A stretch of 64,000 bases of DNA from DATARH01 sp963847345 (GTDB taxonomy: Bacteria > Pseudomonadota > Alphaproteobacteria > ATCC43930 > CGMCC-115725): NCBI GenBank assembly GCA_963847345.1, contig CAWJZU010000010.1, forward strand, positions 33,947 through 97,946. Direction: 5' to 3'. Below the pieces are notes generated by a model. The model saw nothing but the letters and a program-made list of their open reading frames with translations, did no database searches and was not told the origin of the DNA. The first letter of the stretch is position 1, and the number at the start of each line of letters is the position of its first letter. A program made the translations under genes and the position numbers. This document shows positions 56,287 through 64,000 of the stretch, piece after piece.

Positions 56287-56865
56287 GGAAACACTGAACA
56301 TAGCGAGGATAGCTGACGGTTCGGCGGCTACGGCCTGATTTTGGGGCGGCGCGCCGCGTGGGTGGCGGTCTCGTTGGTATAAATCGGGGGTTGGGCCGGG
56401 TTTCCTGTGTTGTTTACGGGATCGGGACAGAATCCGGGTATCGTCAGCCGGGTTGAGCGAGCAGAGCCTTCTTGACGATCACCAGATTGGCCAGCGCGAA
56501 CAGAGTGTGCAATTGCGCGGTGTTCTTCTTGAGGCCGCGATAGCGCAGCTTCTTATGGCAGAACAGGTTCTTGACGACGTGGAACGGGTGCTCGACCCAG
56601 GCCCGCACCTGCGCCAGCGCGCGCTCGACCGGCTCCGCCACATCCCGCAGCGCTTTGGGCAAAGCTTTGATGATGCTGCGCCTGATGGCGATGTTCCAGG
56701 AGACATCGCGGTCGGCATGCTCCGGCCGCTTGTCCGCCCCGGTATAGCCGGCGTCGGCAAACACCGCCTCTTCCTGGCCGTGCAGCACCGCCGCCATCTG
56801 GTTGATGTCGGCTTCGTTGGCGGCGGTGCCGACGACCGTGTGCACCACCCCTGTCAACCGACGTC
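56287..56865 (-). mobile_element. IS5-family element, copy C (truncated)
   Basis: It starts at the shared CTAG (56283-56286) with the tip GGAAACACTGAACATAGCG and has the right part of an IS5 copy with the 3' half of its transposase. It is cut at about 56,866 by the end of an IS21-family element. Confidence 0.8.
56444..56862 (-). pseudogene. IS5-family transposase fragment of copy C
   Basis: The C-terminal 138 residues (GVVHTVVGTAANEADINQMA, EAVFADAGYTGADKRPEHAD, AEPVERALAQVRAWVEHPFH). The N-terminal half with the first catalytic Asp is missing. Confidence 0.85.
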
Positions 56866-57052
56866 CGGAACTGGACCCTTTTCGACATTGAGAGCTGGAC
56901 CCCCGGTTTGATTTCGTTGCCCCGAGTCTCGACGGTGGAAGGCTTGTCCAGGTAGTGCATAGGAGGGACCCGCGCGCCGGCGACGCGACCGCCACGGGTC
57001 TGGCGGAGCGGCGCGCGGGAGGTTCCTGTGCACCCACCTGGGCAAGCCCTGC

Positions 57053-57841
57053 TCATGCCGGTTGTGGCACGCTCTGCTCGACGACCGGCGTCCGCAGCAA
57101 GCCGGCTCGCCGCTTCTCGCGCAGCCGGTAGCTGTCACCGCGGATCGTGATCACGTGGCTGTGGTGCAGCAGGCGATCGAGGATCGCGGTCGCCACCACG
57201 GCATCACCGAACACCGTGCCCCATTCGCTGACCGCGCGATTGCTGGTGATCAGCATGCTGCCGCGCTCATAACGGCGCGACACCAGCTGGAAGAACAGAT
57301 GCGCGGCGTTGGGCTCGAACGGCAGATAGCCGATCTCGTCGATGATCAGGAGCTTCGGCTTGCCGAAGTAGGTTAGGCGATCCTCGAGACGGCCCTCGCT
57401 ATGCGCCTTGGCGAGCTGAGCCACCAGCATCGGCGCTTGAACAAACAGCACCGTATAGCCGGCCAGGATCGCCTGGCGGCCGATCGCCACCGCCAGATGC
57501 GTCTTGCCGACGCCGGGCGGGCCTAACAGCATCACCACTTCGCCATTGGCGATGAACCGCCCAGTGGCGATCTCGCGGATCTGCTTCTTGTCGATCGAGG
57601 GCTGGGCGGCAAAGTCGAAGCCGTCGAGATCGCGCACGAAGGGAAAGCGCGACAAGCCGATGCTCATCTCGATGCGGCGCTCATCCTTGCGGGCAATCTC
57701 GCGCTCGCAGAACAGCGACAGCGCTTCGCGGATGGTCAGCTCGCGCCGTGCCGCTTCATCAACCAGGCTGTCGATCTGATCGCGGATCGCGGTCAGCTTG
57801 AGGCGGTTCAGCATCTCGATGAGGCGATCGTGCTCCATCAC
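57053..57841 (-). CDS. istB: IS21-family helper ATPase IstB
   Basis: A 262-residue AAA+ ATPase that directs the IstA transposase to target DNA. It has the Walker A VVMLLGPPGVGKTHLAVAIG, Walker B KPKLLIIDEIGYLPFEP, sensor region SMLITSNRAVSEWG and C-terminal RGDSYRLREKRRAGLL. Its start overlaps the istA stop (ATGA at 57838-57841), so translation is coupled. Confidence 0.93.
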   Translation of the reverse strand: MMEHDRLIEMLNRLKLTAIRDQIDSLVDEAARRELTIREALSLFCEREIARKDERRIEMSIGLSRFPFVRDLDGFDFAAQPSIDKKQIREIATGRFIANGEVVMLLGPPGVGKTHLAVAIGRQAILAGYTVLFVQAPMLVAQLAKAHSEGRLEDRLTYFGKPKLLIIDEIGYLPFEPNAAHLFFQLVSRRYERGSMLITSNRAVSEWGTVFGDAVVATAILDRLLHHSHVITIRGDSYRLREKRRAGLLRTPVVEQSVPQPA

Positions 57842-59145
57842 CAGCGCCCTCCGACCAGCCGCTCGTATTCAAGAAGCGGGCGCAACAGCTCGGGGTCGGC
57901 GATATCGGGCGCAGGACCGATGACAGGACCGGGCGAGAGCGTGGCTTTCGACCGGAACCCGAGGACGCCTTCGAAGTGGAGCGGGTCGACGCGTCGCTCG
58001 AACCGGCCAGCACAGCGCTGATGCACCGCGACCTCCTGGCCGGCATGGCTGACGCGCAATTGCTCGCCGGCGAGGGTGACGCGCACCGTCTCGCCGATCA
58101 GCCGCCACGGCACCGAATACGCGTTACCGTCGACCTCGATCGCGCAGTCGGCTTGGACCTTGCGCACCACCTCGCGCGTCGTCGCGAAAGACGGCCGGCC
58201 ATCGATCGACCGCAAGGCGCCGGCTTCACCCCGCTGGAAGCGCTCGATCGGCACCTCGCCGGTCGTGCCGTGCACGCGCCGATCGGCGATCTCGCGCGTC
58301 CACTCATCAAGATGCGCCTCGAACGCCGGCCAACTCTCAAAGCGGCGACCGGCAATCGCATTCTTCTTCACATAGCCGACGCCGCGCTCATCCTTGCCCT
58401 TGGTGCGCGCCCGGTAAGGCGCGCAGGCGCGTGGCCGAAACCCCCAATGCTTGGCGAAGGCGTGCAGCCGCGGATTGAACTCGACCTCGCGGGTCAGGCG
58501 GTCGTGCCGGCTGACCAGCCCGCGATCGTTGTCGAGCAGCACCTCTTCGGGAATGCCGCCGAAGTGGCGAAAGGCGCCTTCCAGCCCGGCAAACCAGCTC
58601 TCCTGCCGCTCGTTGCGGAAGGCCCGGACATAGAGCCGCCGCGAGTAGCCCAGCGTGGCGACGAACAGGTAGGCCTTCACCGTCGCGCCGCCGATCAGCA
58701 CCGCGCGCTCGCCGAAATCGATCTGCATCTGTTTGCCCGGTGGCGTCTCGAAGCGCAGCGTTGCCCGCGCCTCGGCCGCCAACTCGCGTCGCAGCGGCAT
58801 CACCTCGCGCTCGACCGTCCGCAGGCTGACCGTGATGCTCTTCTCCGCGGCAAGCTCCTGACGCACCACATCGGCGTTCCCGGCGTGCTGCCGGAAGCGC
58901 TCGCCTAGCCACCCCTCAAGCCCGGCCAGCTTGCGCGGCCGGCCGCTGCCGCGATACGGCGCCCAACCGCCCTGCGCGACGTAATGCCGAACCGTCATGT
59001 GGCTGCAGCCCAGCTCCTTCGCGATCCGTCTGATGCCCCACCCGAGCGCCTTCAGCCGCAGCATCGCCGCAACCTCCTCCGGCGTCTGCATCACCTCCCT
59101 CCGCGGCAACTCCCCCCGCGAATGAGGCTGCACCAATTCTGCCAT
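57838..59145 (-). CDS. istA: IS21-family transposase IstA
   Basis: A 435-residue DDE transposase. It has an N-terminal helix-turn-helix (LKALGWGIRRIAKELGCSHM), the integrase core with first Asp in GKQMQIDFGERAVLIGG, second Asp in EEVLLDNDRGLVSRHDR, and the Glu region YRARTKGKDERGVGYVKKNA. It ends in the beta-barrel domain (CAIEVDGNAYSVPWRLIGET). The start at 59145 follows GAGGAGGAGGG; a 59178 start in the same frame would read through the element end. Confidence 0.9.
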   Translation of the reverse strand: MAELVQPHSRGELPRREVMQTPEEVAAMLRLKALGWGIRRIAKELGCSHMTVRHYVAQGGWAPYRGSGRPRKLAGLEGWLGERFRQHAGNADVVRQELAAEKSITVSLRTVEREVMPLRRELAAEARATLRFETPPGKQMQIDFGERAVLIGGATVKAYLFVATLGYSRRLYVRAFRNERQESWFAGLEGAFRHFGGIPEEVLLDNDRGLVSRHDRLTREVEFNPRLHAFAKHWGFRPRACAPYRARTKGKDERGVGYVKKNAIAGRRFESWPAFEAHLDEWTREIADRRVHGTTGEVPIERFQRGEAGALRSIDGRPSFATTREVVRKVQADCAIEVDGNAYSVPWRLIGETVRVTLAGEQLRVSHAGQEVAVHQRCAGRFERRVDPLHFEGVLGFRSKATLSPGPVIGPAPDIADPELLRPLLEYERLVGGRW

Positions 59146-59204
59146 CCTCCGACCCTCCTCCTCAGCGAGAGGGTCCACTTCCTACTGTCGCCAGGGGTCC
59201 ACTT

Positions 59205-60548
59205 TCATCCGTCGCCCGCGGCGAGCCCGTCGCTCAGCACCGCCGAGAGGATCTTCACCATCTGACGGTCGCCGTCGTCGAAGCCCCGCAGCTTGCGCCG
59301 CACCCGCTCTAGGCTGGCCGGCAAGGGCCAATCCTTAAAGGGTGCGCCGTTCCGCAGCGCGCCCGGTTTCCGGGCGAGCACCGGCACGTAATGCCAGGGT
59401 CGTAGATCGTCTCCGCCGCGGCCGAAGCGGCGTTGATGTTCGCCGACGATGGCACCGTCCTGGCGGATCACGACGCGATCGGCATAAGCCTGGATCTCGA
59501 CTGGCCGGCCGACGGCGCGCGAGCTGACCGAATACTTGTTGTTGTCGAACCGCACCAGGCAGGTCTTTGAGACCGACGCCTGGGTCGCATGAAACCCGTC
59601 GAACGGGCTGCTGATCGGCACCAGCTGCGGGCGCTCCGCCTCGAAGGCCTGCCAGATCGTCCGGTCGGTCAGCTCGGGATGCTTGTGCGCCTTGGCGTAG
59701 GCGACGCAGCGGTCGAGCAGCCAAGCATTCAGCTCGTCGTAGCTCGACACCCGCAGCCGCGGCGTAAAGAAACGCTCGCGCACCACCCCGACCTGGTTCT
59801 CGACCTGTCCCTTCTCCCAGCCCGAGGCCGGCGTGCAGGCGGTCGGCTCGACCAGGTAATGGCCGCACATCCGCAAAAAGCGGCGGTTGTACTGGCGGTC
59901 CTTGCCGATGAACACGGCGTCGACCGCGGTCTTCATGTTGTCGTAGATGCCGCGCGTGCAGGTGCCCTTGAAGAAAGCAAAAGCGCGGGTGTGCGCGTCG
60001 AACACCATCTCCTGGCTCTCGCGCGGATAGGCCCGGACGAACAGCATGCGGCTGTGGCACAGCCGGACGTGCGCCACTTTGATGGTCACCGTCGTGCCGT
60101 TGATCAGCACGACCTCGTGGCTCCAGTCGAACTGGTACGCCTCGCCCGGCGCAAAGCTCAGCGGCACATAGGCTTCCGCCGTCGCCGCGCCGCGCTCGAC
60201 ACGCCACTTCTTGGCATACCGGCGGACCGCGTCGTAGCTGCCCTCGTAGCCCAGCCCGCGCAGCTCCTCGAAGATCCGGATCAGCGTCAGCCGCTCGCGC
60301 GCCGACTTGCCCTCGTTCGCCAGCAATAGCGCGTCCAGCTGGTCGCGCCACGGGTCGATCCGCGGCAGCGGCTGCCGGCCGCGCTCATAGCGAAACTCGG
60401 TCGCCTCCGACCGGATCACCTTGCGCACGACCTTCCGCGACAGCCGAAACTCGCGGCAGATCGCCTTGATCGGCTTCTTCTGCGCGAAATAGGCCCGCCG
60501 GATCTTCGCGATCGTCTCCACTACCAGCATCCCCGAACCGGCTCCCAT
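59205..60548 (-). CDS. istA: IS21-family transposase IstA, 3' truncated
   Basis: About 447 residues of a different IstA lineage from the neighbour. It has VETIAKIRRAYFAQKKPIKA, REFRLSRKVVRKVIRSEATE (HTH), Asp in EAYQFDWSHEVVLINGT, Asp in GIYDNMKTAVDAVFIGK and Glu in ASGWEKGQVENQVGVVRERF. The barrel-domain end is reached (RQMVKILSAVLSDGLAAGDG), but the last 50 or so residues of relatives and the whole of istB are gone. Several in-frame Met codons make the start uncertain (60530-60566). Confidence 0.82.
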   Translation of the reverse strand: MGAGSGMLVVETIAKIRRAYFAQKKPIKAICREFRLSRKVVRKVIRSEATEFRYERGRQPLPRIDPWRDQLDALLLANEGKSARERLTLIRIFEELRGLGYEGSYDAVRRYAKKWRVERGAATAEAYVPLSFAPGEAYQFDWSHEVVLINGTTVTIKVAHVRLCHSRMLFVRAYPRESQEMVFDAHTRAFAFFKGTCTRGIYDNMKTAVDAVFIGKDRQYNRRFLRMCGHYLVEPTACTPASGWEKGQVENQVGVVRERFFTPRLRVSSYDELNAWLLDRCVAYAKAHKHPELTDRTIWQAFEAERPQLVPISSPFDGFHATQASVSKTCLVRFDNNKYSVSSRAVGRPVEIQAYADRVVIRQDGAIVGEHQRRFGRGGDDLRPWHYVPVLARKPGALRNGAPFKDWPLPASLERVRRKLRGFDDGDRQMVKILSAVLSDGLAAGDG

Positions 60549-60640
60549 GTCCCCCATGGAAGCCACTGTGGACCCGCTGTTGCCGGGGTCCCGATTGGAT
60601 GCCGATCACCCCGAAAACGGGGTCCTTATTCCACGCCGAT
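59205..60640 (-). mobile_element. Second IS21-family element, left part lost
   Basis: It has an istA gene and the right terminal region with GGGGTCC repeats (about 60,570-60,640). Its istB and left end are missing where the first IS21 element starts. It interrupts a recombinase gene on the right, whose 3' end remains at 60,640-60,717. Confidence 0.75.
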
Positions 60641-60717
60641 CCACAGGCGAGATCTGCCGGATGATGGGGATCTCCAAACCGACGCTCTACAACTACATCG
60701 CCGAAGCCAACGCGTAA
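60640..60717 (+). pseudogene. Site-specific recombinase, C-terminal fragment
   Basis: Only the C-terminal helix-turn-helix remains (STGEICRMMGISKPTLYNYI, then AEANA and a stop). This resembles the DNA-binding tail of serine resolvases. The stop is one base before the next gene, so the two were an operon before IS21 insertion. Confidence 0.6.
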
Positions 60718-60718
60718 C

Positions 60719-61165
60719 ATGCGGCGGCGGCGTCCCCCCGACGAGATCCTGATGACGCTGCGGAGGAGGCTGGAGAGCTTGCCGGCACGCTCGCCCGAGC
60801 GGCAGCGCCTGATACTTGGCTGCGCCGACCTCCAGGCGTGTCGATCGCCACGATCTATCGAGCGCTGCGCGACCAGTTCCGTCCCCGCTCACTGCACCGG
60901 AGCGATCGCGGGCGTCCGCGCAAGCTGCCGCAGCGGGAGATGGAGCGCTTCTGCGAATTGATCGCGGCGATGAAGCTGCGTACCACCAACCTGAAGAACC
61001 GGCACCTCTCTACCGGCCGCGCCATCGAGCTCTTGGTCGAGCACGGGATCGAGACGCCGGGAGGATTGGTGCGGGCGCCGCCTGGCCTACTGACCCGAAC
61101 CACGGTGAACCGCTACCTGCGGCACTGGGGGCTGGACGACGAGCGCCGGGGTCGGCCGCCGCCGT
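60719..61165 (+). pseudogene. Integrase-core transposase, N-terminal fragment
   Basis: The N-terminal DNA-binding part of an rve-type transposase: RPPDEILMTLRRRLESLPAR, then after a frame change SIATIYRALRDQFRPRSLHR and TTNLKNRHLSTGRAIELLVE, GLLTRTTVNRYLRHWGLDDE. Adding one base at about 60,835 (DLQGVSIATIYRAL) restores the frame. The catalytic domain is missing; the gene runs into the 3' end of galE on the other strand. Confidence 0.65.
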
Positions 61166-62157
61166 CAGGAACAGCCGGTGGAAGCCGACCGGGTTTCCCA
61201 GGCCAGCGCGGTTCGGACGATCATGTCCAGATCGGAATATCGCGGGCACCAGCCGAGACGCTGGCGAGCGAGCGTCGCGTCGGCGACCAGCTCCGGCGGG
61301 TCGCCAGGCCGGCGCGGCGCTTCGGAGCGCGGGACGCTGCGCCCGGTTACGCGCTCGACAGCCGCGACGACCTCGCGCACCGAATGACCGCTGCCGGTTC
61401 CGAGATTAAGCTCGATGCTCTCGCCGCCCTCCACCAGATATCGCAACGCCCGGGCATGCGCGTCGGCGAGATCGGTCACATGGATATAGTCGCGAATCGC
61501 CGTACCGTCGCGCGTCGGATAATCGGTACCGAAAATCCGCAATGGCTCACCGTTTCCGAAAGCGGCGCGCAGCACGAGCGGGATCAGGTGGGTTTCGGGA
61601 TCGTGATCCTCGCCGATCTCGCCGTCGGGATCGGCGCCGGCCGCGTTGAAATAGCGCAGTGCCGCATAGCGTAGGCCGTAGGCGCTCGCCGTACCAATGC
61701 AATGCCCGCTCGATCGCCAGCTTGGTCTCGCCATACGGGTTGAGCGGCGCCTTGGCGTCGTCTCGCGGATCGGCACCGTCTGCGGGGACGCCATAAACCG
61801 CGCAGGTCGACGAGAAGACGATCGTCGCGACCCCGGCCTCGCGCATCGCGTCGAGCAACGCAGCGTACCGGCGACGTTATTGCGGTAATAAAGCTCGGGG
61901 CCGGTAACCGATTCCCCGACATAGGCAACGCGGCGAAATGCATGACCGCCGTCACGCGGTGCGCACGCATTGCCGTCGGCCAGCCGGTCTCGCTCGCGCA
62001 GATCGCCCTCGATCAGCGGACCCCATTTCACCGCGCTCCGATGGCCGCGCGACAGGCTGTCGTAAACGACCGGTCGATAGCCGGCTGCCGCTAGCGCCTT
62101 GCAGCCATGGCTGCCGACATACCCGGCGCCGCCGGTAACGAGGATTGCTTGCGACAT
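61165..62157 (-). pseudogene. galE: UDP-glucose 4-epimerase (several frame changes)
   Basis: The ends are clear: SQAILVTGGAGYVGSHGCKA (NAD site) at the start, and GLRYAALRYFNAAGADPDGE, IRDYIHVTDLADAHARALRY and GHSVREVVAAVERVTGRSVP later. Between them the catalytic parts lie in other frames (MRAHRVTAVMHFAALP, then VFSSTCAVYGVPAD and LNPYGETKLAIERALHWYG with the Tyr-Lys pair). About four single-base shifts are needed. The open frame of 330 residues is therefore not a working epimerase as written. The enzyme would interconvert UDP-glucose and UDP-galactose for polysaccharide. Confidence 0.75.
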
Positions 62158-62260
62158 CAGGAGATCACCCCGCCATTGCCCTACCGTCTTCTCAAACTGG
62201 CTGAGGCTCGATGGTAAGCGGGACCCGGTTATGGATGCAATAGCCGATCTGCTGAGGTGG

Positions 62261-62623
62261 TCAGTCCGAGGTGTTTATATAAGGGCCGAAGATTTCAACT
62301 TGCTCCAAATGCAGGTACTTCGTGTCGAGTAATCGAATGCGAACGTAACGAGCCGATATCGGTTGTTCTGAACGCCACACGAATGGGCTTTTCCGGGTTG
62401 GTCCTCTCAGTAACGTGTTTGTATCTTTACGAAACACCGTCCTCCATGTTTGGGCATCATTAGAAACTTGTATGACAGATCGGCTGGCGCGGGCAAGAAT
62501 ACGCGGATTGGGCGAAACACGATTGTATATTCTAACCTCGTTGATCTGCCAAACCTCATCTAGATCGACTTGCCACCACGATGGTAAATCGAGATCGGTA
62601 TGGCAATTATACGAACCGTTCGG
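62261..62623 (-). pseudogene. F5/8 type C (discoidin) domain, C-terminal fragment
   Basis: This minus-strand frame has no start codon. It reads NGSYNCHTDLDLPSWWQVDL, EVWQINEVRIYNRVSPNP, SVIQVSNDAQTWRTVFRK and ARYVRIRLLDTKYLHLEQVE, then IFG and a stop at 62261-62263. The WWQVDL, VRIYNR and ARYVRIRL words are the hallmarks of a discoidin carbohydrate-binding domain. The rest of the protein upstream is replaced by the transfer genes, so this is the scar of an insertion in a surface-glycan gene close to galE. Confidence 0.72.
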
Positions 62624-63050
62624 TCAGGGAGCGCTGCCGCTGCCCCTCGCGCTCGACATGCTGTTTCTCGCGCTCCGCCACCACGCGGTTGCGTTCGCCG
62701 TTCAGGGCGTTCAGCTGCTTCTGCTGCTGTTTATGGCCGCCGACCACCCGGTGCATTTTGCCGAAAAAGCTGTTGTGCTTTCGCTGCATCTCATGCTGGA
62801 GCCGGTCGTAGCGCTGATTGATCCCGGCGATTTCCTTATTATTCATCGGCGAGACGTCACGCGCCTTCTGCTGCTCGATCCAGGTGCGCTCGGATTCCAG
62901 CAGCTTCAGTTCCCGGCCCTGCACCTCGACCAGGCTTTTGTACGCCCGGTCGTTGCGCTCGCGGACGGTATCGACCGCCTGCCGGCGCAGCTCTTCCTCG
63001 GTCCCGGGAATGTCCTTGCGGTTGAACGACCGCCGCGCGCTCTGCGCCAT
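62607..63050 (-). CDS. Uncharacterised coiled-coil protein of the transfer cluster
   Basis: A 147-residue highly charged helical protein (SFNRKDIPGTEEELRRQAVD, KSLVEVQGRELKLLESERTW, NALNGERNRVVAEREKQHVE). It follows two transfer genes with overlapping start and stop codons. I recognise no named family. Its position and composition suggest a relaxosome or mobilisation accessory protein. GAGG lies eight bases before the ATG at 63050. Confidence 0.6.
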   Translation of the reverse strand: MAQSARRSFNRKDIPGTEEELRRQAVDTVRERNDRAYKSLVEVQGRELKLLESERTWIEQQKARDVSPMNNKEIAGINQRYDRLQHEMQRKHNSFFGKMHRVVGGHKQQQKQLNALNGERNRVVAEREKQHVEREGQRQRSLTERFV

Positions 63051-63052
63051 GA

Positions 63053-63473
63053 TCACATCCTCATCTTGGGTTTGGTGCGGAAACCGGGGCGCGGCCCCTC
63101 ATCCGGCCGTTTGTCCAGAACCCTCCGCATCGACTTCGAAAGCTCGGCGCAGCGGTCGCGCACCTGTTGCTGGCCGCGGCTCAAGCCCAGCGGCATGCGG
63201 GTTTTGAGCTCATCGACCAGCTTCACGCCGCGCGCCAGATAGCGCTGCACCTCCGCATCCGGCGTGTTTCCGTAGCGCATCGGCCTGTTCTCGATCTCGA
63301 GGAACGGGAAAATCCTTCGTGTTGACCGCGCCGATCTCCGGCCCGCCGATAAACTGTTTCCGGATATCCTCGACCGCCTGCCGGATATCCGCGACCGCCC
63401 GCCACGCCTCATCGGGATGCGCGCCGGCGACGTCAAACCGCTTCGGGCGCCACGCTGCTTTCTTGTCCATCAT
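63053..63473 (-). pseudogene. Uncharacterised transfer-cluster protein (frameshifted)
   Basis: The first frame (63473, MMDKKAAWRPKRFDVAGAHP, RKQFIGGPEIGAVNTKDFP) and the second (FLEIENRPMRYGNTPDAEVQ, SRGQQQVRDRCAELSKSMRR to KPKMRM) join after removal of one C at about 63,313, giving about 139 residues. The start overlaps the stop of the coupling-protein gene (TGATG) and has GGGAG upstream. The function is not known. Confidence 0.6.
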
Positions 63474-64000
63474 CAGTCTCCCGGCTCGAAGGGATCAGGG
63501 TCGTACTGGTCCGGCGCGAACATTTTCCGGTACGAGGTGCGGCGCAGCAGGAACGGATCGCCGCCTTCGTTGAGCACTATTTGCAGCCCGCTCGAACGGC
63601 CCGTCGACCGGCCAACCTCCTCGCTATTGCGCAGAGAGAAAGCGGCACTGGGCTCGTATTCGTAGACGTCGCCCCACTGCGTCTTTGTGACCTTGCGGCG
63701 CCACATCACCCGCCCGCCGAGGCGGCTTCGACATACTGCTGTCCTTCAGCATCGTTGAGCGCGAAGACCTGGACCTGGCCGCATTGGCAAAAAACGTCTC
63801 CGCCTCTTTGCCGAACAAGGTCGACATCTGACTTTTGGTCTGGTAAAAATCCAGGCGCGCCCGCCAAACCCGCGCAGCACCGCGACGGCTTGCGCAAGAT
63901 CGACAACGCCCCGATCGCGCGGCTTCATCCAAGATGAACAGTGTCGGCGGCTTGCCTTTCTTCTTCCGCCCCTTAAACGCCGCGTTGAGGAAGGTATTAA
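63473..64000 (-). pseudogene. traG: TraG/VirD4-type conjugal coupling protein, C-terminal part (broken; 5' end outside window)
   Basis: From the right edge the minus strand reads NTFLNAAFKGRKKGKPPTLF then ILDEAA, the Walker B region of VirD4/TraG ATPases. The nearby frames give LDFYQTKSQMSTLFGKEAET, FANAARSRSSR or QVQVFALNDAEGQQYVEAAS and finally VTKTQWGDVYEYEPSAAF to DPDPFEPGD. At least three frame changes lie between 63,700 and 63,940. The family couples the relaxosome to the type IV secretion channel at the inner membrane. The Walker A part is beyond the window. Confidence 0.72.

Larger units (their letters stand above)
56866..59213 (-). mobile_element. IS21-family element, complete gene pair
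   Basis: It carries istA and istB in the usual overlapping order. Both ends show the repeated GTGGACCC/CTGGACCC words typical of IS21 ends (left at 56,866-56,935, right at about 59,160-59,213). The exact tips could not be fixed by eye. It cuts IS5 copy C on the left and a second IS21 element on the right. Confidence 0.8.

Noticed and set aside
62415..63242. 275-residue plus-strand ORF
   Set aside because: It lies antisense to the discoidin fragment and to two coupled transfer genes that have SD sites and overlapping starts. The composition is shadow-like.

Overview
The window is high-GC DNA with alphaproteobacterial character. The signs are a fused ispD-ispF gene, a phosphotransferase-type homoserine kinase next to RNase HI, a neighbourhood of lpd, lipA, a COQ10/RatA-like gene, pncC, pgpA and ispDF, a GTTC-N7-GTTC-like SOS box at recA, a CIRCE-controlled groESL operon, and short palindromes of the kind common in alphaproteobacterial genomes. 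The genus cannot be told from the sequence.

Bases 1 to about 42,700 are mostly chromosomal backbone. First comes the C-terminal part of a DUF4159 envelope protein, an SDR, and a low-GC island with a glycosyltransferase flanked by DUF4214 repeats. Next is a catabolic-looking stretch: aminotransferase, serine hydrolase, histidine phosphatase, two-domain glyoxalase, SDR, DHA2 efflux pump, metallo-hydrolase and sensor kinase. A lipoprotein, a decayed alcohol dehydrogenase and groESL follow, then an HtrA-like protein without its catalytic triad, several dehydrogenases and hydrolases, and the DUF1326/DUF2182 pair. The stretch ends with thrB-rnhA, the lipoate/isoprenoid cluster, three hydrolase genes and recA.

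Bases 42,800 to 64,000 are a mobile and decaying region. In order they hold: an IS1595-type transposon with perfect 24-bp inverted repeats and passenger genes; a higBA module with a broken toxin; a group II intron with its reverse transcriptase; a methyltransferase cut by an IS5-family copy; a plasmid repA remnant; a truncated NAD(P)-binding protein gene; an aroE-like gene; and the 3' half of a tRNA-Gly(GCC) gene with its terminator, probably a scar of integration. Then come three IS5-family copies joined through shared CTAG sites, two IS21-family elements, recombinase and transposase fragments, a broken galE, a discoidin-domain fragment, and the end of a conjugative transfer cluster (TraG/VirD4 coupling protein) that runs off the right edge.

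A recurring oddity is the single-base frameshift, mostly a +1 insertion, in otherwise recognisable genes (at about 6,185, 7,785, 9,078, 16,590, 22,670, 24,565, 46,994, 50,083 and 63,313, and twice in one IS5 copy). The core genes here (groEL, recA, lpd, lipA, ispDF, thrB, rnhA) are intact. The pattern could be gene decay or insertion-type assembly error, and raw reads would decide. Spans marked as pseudogenes give the extent of the reconstructed gene, not one open frame.
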